Origin: Euborellia annulipes
Taxonomy: Eukaryota; Arthropoda; Insecta; Dermaptera; Anisolabididae
Direction: 5' to 3'
DNA: 64,000 bases
Assembly (NCBI GenBank): GCA_023213315.1
Contig: JAKCPI010004364.1
Span: 157,433-221,432 of the forward strand
Shown here in pieces: positions 61,846-64,000 of this stretch. A program made the position numbers and the translations under genes. A model generated the notes under the pieces. It was not told where the DNA came from. It did not search any database and saw only the letters and a list, made by a program, of their open reading frames with translations. How positions within the stretch are numbered: the first letter of the stretch is position 1; every line of letters starts with the position of its first letter.

Positions 61846-62050
61846 ACCATCCTCAAGACGATTGATTGTAAGAAGCACTAAGCAAGCAAGTCACTCACTC
61901 TTAATACATAAAGATTAAATAAATATTGTATAATTTGAAATGATAACTAAATATAATACTGTCAATCTTGTATTCTAACAATTAATCGTCTTGAAGAAGG
62001 TCGTGATTTGCGACCGAAACGTCGAAGGTTAACAATTAAATAAAAGTTTT
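61846..62050. mobile_element. Foldback element with hairpin-GAAACG motif
   Basis: Arms CACGACCATCCTCAAGACGA (61,846) and TCGTCTTGAAGAAGGTCGTG (61,987) are inverted, with about 110 bp between. The right arm continues GGTCG-loop-CGACC and then GAAACGTCG (61,999-62,024). The following AACAATTAAATAAAAGTTTTT tail is shared with the 54.7-kb element. Confidence 0.75.
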
Positions 62051-62220
62051 TTAGTAGAAAAAAGTGTGATTTTTGGAGGAGGAATTTTTTTTCACTCTCT
62101 GAATGCGTGCTTTTCTTAAGCAGTTTCTCCACTCGCCTCCCCTAATTTAGTTTAAAAAAAAAAGTTAAGATGATTTTTTTAAATTTGTTTACGTTTCTGA
62201 GTCGTAACATGCTACAAGTC

Positions 62221-62491
62221 CAGGGGCGTATATAGAAATTTTTTTCGGGGGGGGGGGCCCGAACTCAAAAATTTTTCTGCGGAAAAATTTTTTTTTAAGA
62301 AACTATGTTTTTTTCCACACGAAATTTTTTGCGGAACATTTTTTCATTTGCGGAACCAAAGTTGTCCATCCTGCGGAAAAATTTGTTGCGCTGATATCTG
62401 TATATCCCTATATAGGTATATGTGTTTGGGAAATTTCGGGGGGGGGGGGGGCCCGGGCCCCCTCGCCCCCCCCCCCTTATATACGCCCCTG
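62221..62491. mobile_element. hAT MITE, 271 bp
   Basis: Ends CAGGGGCGTATATA and TATATACGCCCCTG are perfect inverted repeats. TACAAGTC is duplicated at 62,213-62,220 and 62,492-62,499. The interior has G- and C-homopolymers and TGCGGAACCAAA pieces also found in the hAT MITE at 32,272, so the two are related. Confidence 0.92.
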
Positions 62492-63482
62492 TACAAGTCT
62501 GTATATCCTTCATTCATTTCGTGAATTTATTTCCTTTGTAGTTTTAAATATAATTCGAACCCCCTCGGCTAACGCATCCCCTTATACAGTATATAAATAT
62601 TTATTAATTCAGATTAAATTATTAAAATAAATTAATGAATAAAATTCCATTTGTTTTTCTCATTTAAAACATTTTAGAATTTTATATGAAATTTAATTTT
62701 ATTTTTGTTTGTTTAAAAGCCCCCTCCCCCCCCCTCCCTCTTAAGTAATTTTCCTATTCTAAAAATTTGCAAACGTGAAAGTGATAATCTTTTTTTTTTT
62801 TTTTTTGAATGTTTTTTAAAGGTGTTTGAATAATATATTCTAATATTCTGTAGTTAAAAGGAATATTTGTAAAAGGATTTAGGAATAAATAAAACAATTA
62901 TTTAATAAAATAATCTTTATTGAATATTTAAAATATGACGAAAGAAGAAGATAAAAAAATTAATATTTCTTTTGTTTCAGAAGAACGGAGCTTAGGAAAA
63001 AAAAAACATGCAGTCATCATTAATTATTACGAGCAAAGCAAGGCACAAGATTTTCAGTTGCATTTACCTCGAGCAAGAATCCAGGCGATTGATCTCAAAT
63101 CCCTGCTTCTCCTCTATGCCTAGATATAAATAAAACATCACACATAAATAAAACATCCACATACCACATTTCTCAAATTAAAAGGTATTTATAATTAACA
63201 TTTTTATTTTTGTTTTCTTTCTTAACATTTAGATAGCCACCGGTCAAACGGGCAACATAAATAAATAAAAAATAAATAAAATTTTCTATTATTTTTAATA
63301 ATGATTACAAAGGGTGGTAAGGGGTGTACATTTTCCATTCTAATTAAAATATTATTTTAAAAGTAAATGTAAAAAAATCGTTTATCAATATTATTTTTTT
63401 TTTTTTATAAACTCTCTCTTTATACACACAAACACACCAACCATATTTAATAAGAAAAAATAATAATTTTTATCTTTTTCAG
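62492..63482. other. AT-rich DNA including a repeat of the 61.4-kb segment
   Basis: 62,935-63,123 has a 62-codon frame with an acceptor-like TTTTGTTTCAG inside; it resembles no known protein. 63,029-63,365 repeats 61,420-61,700. No gene is called. Confidence 0.4.
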
Positions 63483-63568
63483 GGGTGGTTAGACTAGAAG
63501 ACGACTTCTCCCTTCATCATCGACCTTATCGATTGATCACTCTTGGTGGCTTTCTCTCTCTGCTCTTG
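63483..63568 (+). other. Candidate internal exon, 86 nt
   Basis: Bounded by TCTTTTTCAG and CTTG|GTAAGA, both strong splice-site matches. GC-richer than its surroundings. Only one frame is open (28 codons, VVRLEDDFSLHHRPYRLITL then a hydrophobic end). It could be a coding or untranslated exon of a gene extending past the window. No homology recognised. Confidence 0.35.
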
Positions 63569-64000
63569 GTAAGATAATAATTACATTTTTGTGATTATAC
63601 TTATTACGTGGTGTGGGTTTTTCGGGCACTGTCCTTTGCTTCAAGCGGGGAATTGATTTAATTTAAATTAGAATTTTTACCTCAATTCATTCAGACAATA
63701 TATTATTAAAAAATAATTAGAAGAAACGGACGGGAGCTTTCCCGGGGATAGCAGCCAGAGGAAATAAAAAACTGTATATTTTGTTGCCTGCGTTTCGAGT
63801 ACTAGTCGCACTCATAATTTTTTTATTACTCTTAGCCTACTTTGTTTGCTTGATTTGTTTCTAACATGGAAGATGGAAGATATAATAATTACTTTTTGTC
63901 TGATCTAAAAATTTTTTTTTTCTATTTCATCTGTTATGTAATGTAATAATAAGGGTGGTTTTTCCTAGGGGCAGTGGGTTTGGAAATTAGCCATTGAATC
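63569..64000. other. AT-rich terminal region
   Basis: No gene. CTGCGTTTCGAGTACTAGTC near 63,788 recalls the inverted GAAACG class of repeats. If 63,483-63,568 is an exon, this is intron. Confidence 0.4.

Noticed and set aside
62935..63123. 62-codon ORF as a gene
   Set aside because: Lysine-rich and unlike any known family. It overlaps a segment repeated at 61.4 kb whose frame is not conserved.
1..64000. CRISPR array, operons, prophage or integrated virus
   Set aside because: No regularly spaced short repeats, no ribosome-binding-site gene clusters and no viral structural genes. Gene structure and repeats are eukaryotic.

Overview
This is an AT-rich (by eye about 30% GC) invertebrate nuclear sequence, most likely from an arthropod. 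Its protein-coding genes have GT-AG introns, the gaps between genes are long, and tRNA-derived SINEs, MITEs and foldback elements are numerous. Nothing looks bacterial, viral or organellar. The species cannot be named from the sequence.

Layout: 1-26.6 kb has no recognisable coding exon. It is AT-rich DNA carrying short GC-richer, non-repetitive islands every 2-3 kb (candidate regulatory DNA, one with a perfect RFX X-box) and transposon copies. From 26,637 to 46,913 (+) lie nine coding exons of a GSE1 (genetic suppressor element 1) homologue. The 5' end is missing, the phases of all eight introns match, and the large proline/glutamine exon carries one apparent 2-nt frame break. Its introns hold more islands, SINEs, a hAT MITE and a LINE tail. 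From 47 to 52.4 kb is intergenic DNA with a SINE inserted into the arm of a long palindrome. On the minus strand follow an intronless deltex (dx) E3 ligase gene (52,445-54,049) and SdhD, the small membrane anchor of succinate dehydrogenase (55,219-55,755). From 56 to 64 kb are repeated splice-site-flanked modules, a LINE tail, a decayed Copia retrotransposon and a hAT MITE. The Copia is split by a GC-rich non-LTR ORF1 fragment, with about 305 bp of Copia duplicated on both sides.

The three genes have no evident joint function: GSE1 is a nuclear LSD1/CoREST-HDAC-associated scaffold, deltex a Notch-pathway ubiquitin ligase, and SdhD a mitochondrial complex II subunit. dx and SdhD share a strand but sit 1.2 kb apart and have separate poly(A) signals.

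The most notable pattern is a dispersed palindromic element, with about a dozen copies or fragments. Its longer copies carry a match to the RFX X-box (GTTGCCATGGTAAC) and a strong internal hairpin. A second pattern is a set of foldback elements containing a short hairpin directly followed by GAAACG, in places with an upstream CTGATGA; this resembles a hammerhead ribozyme core with one extra base.
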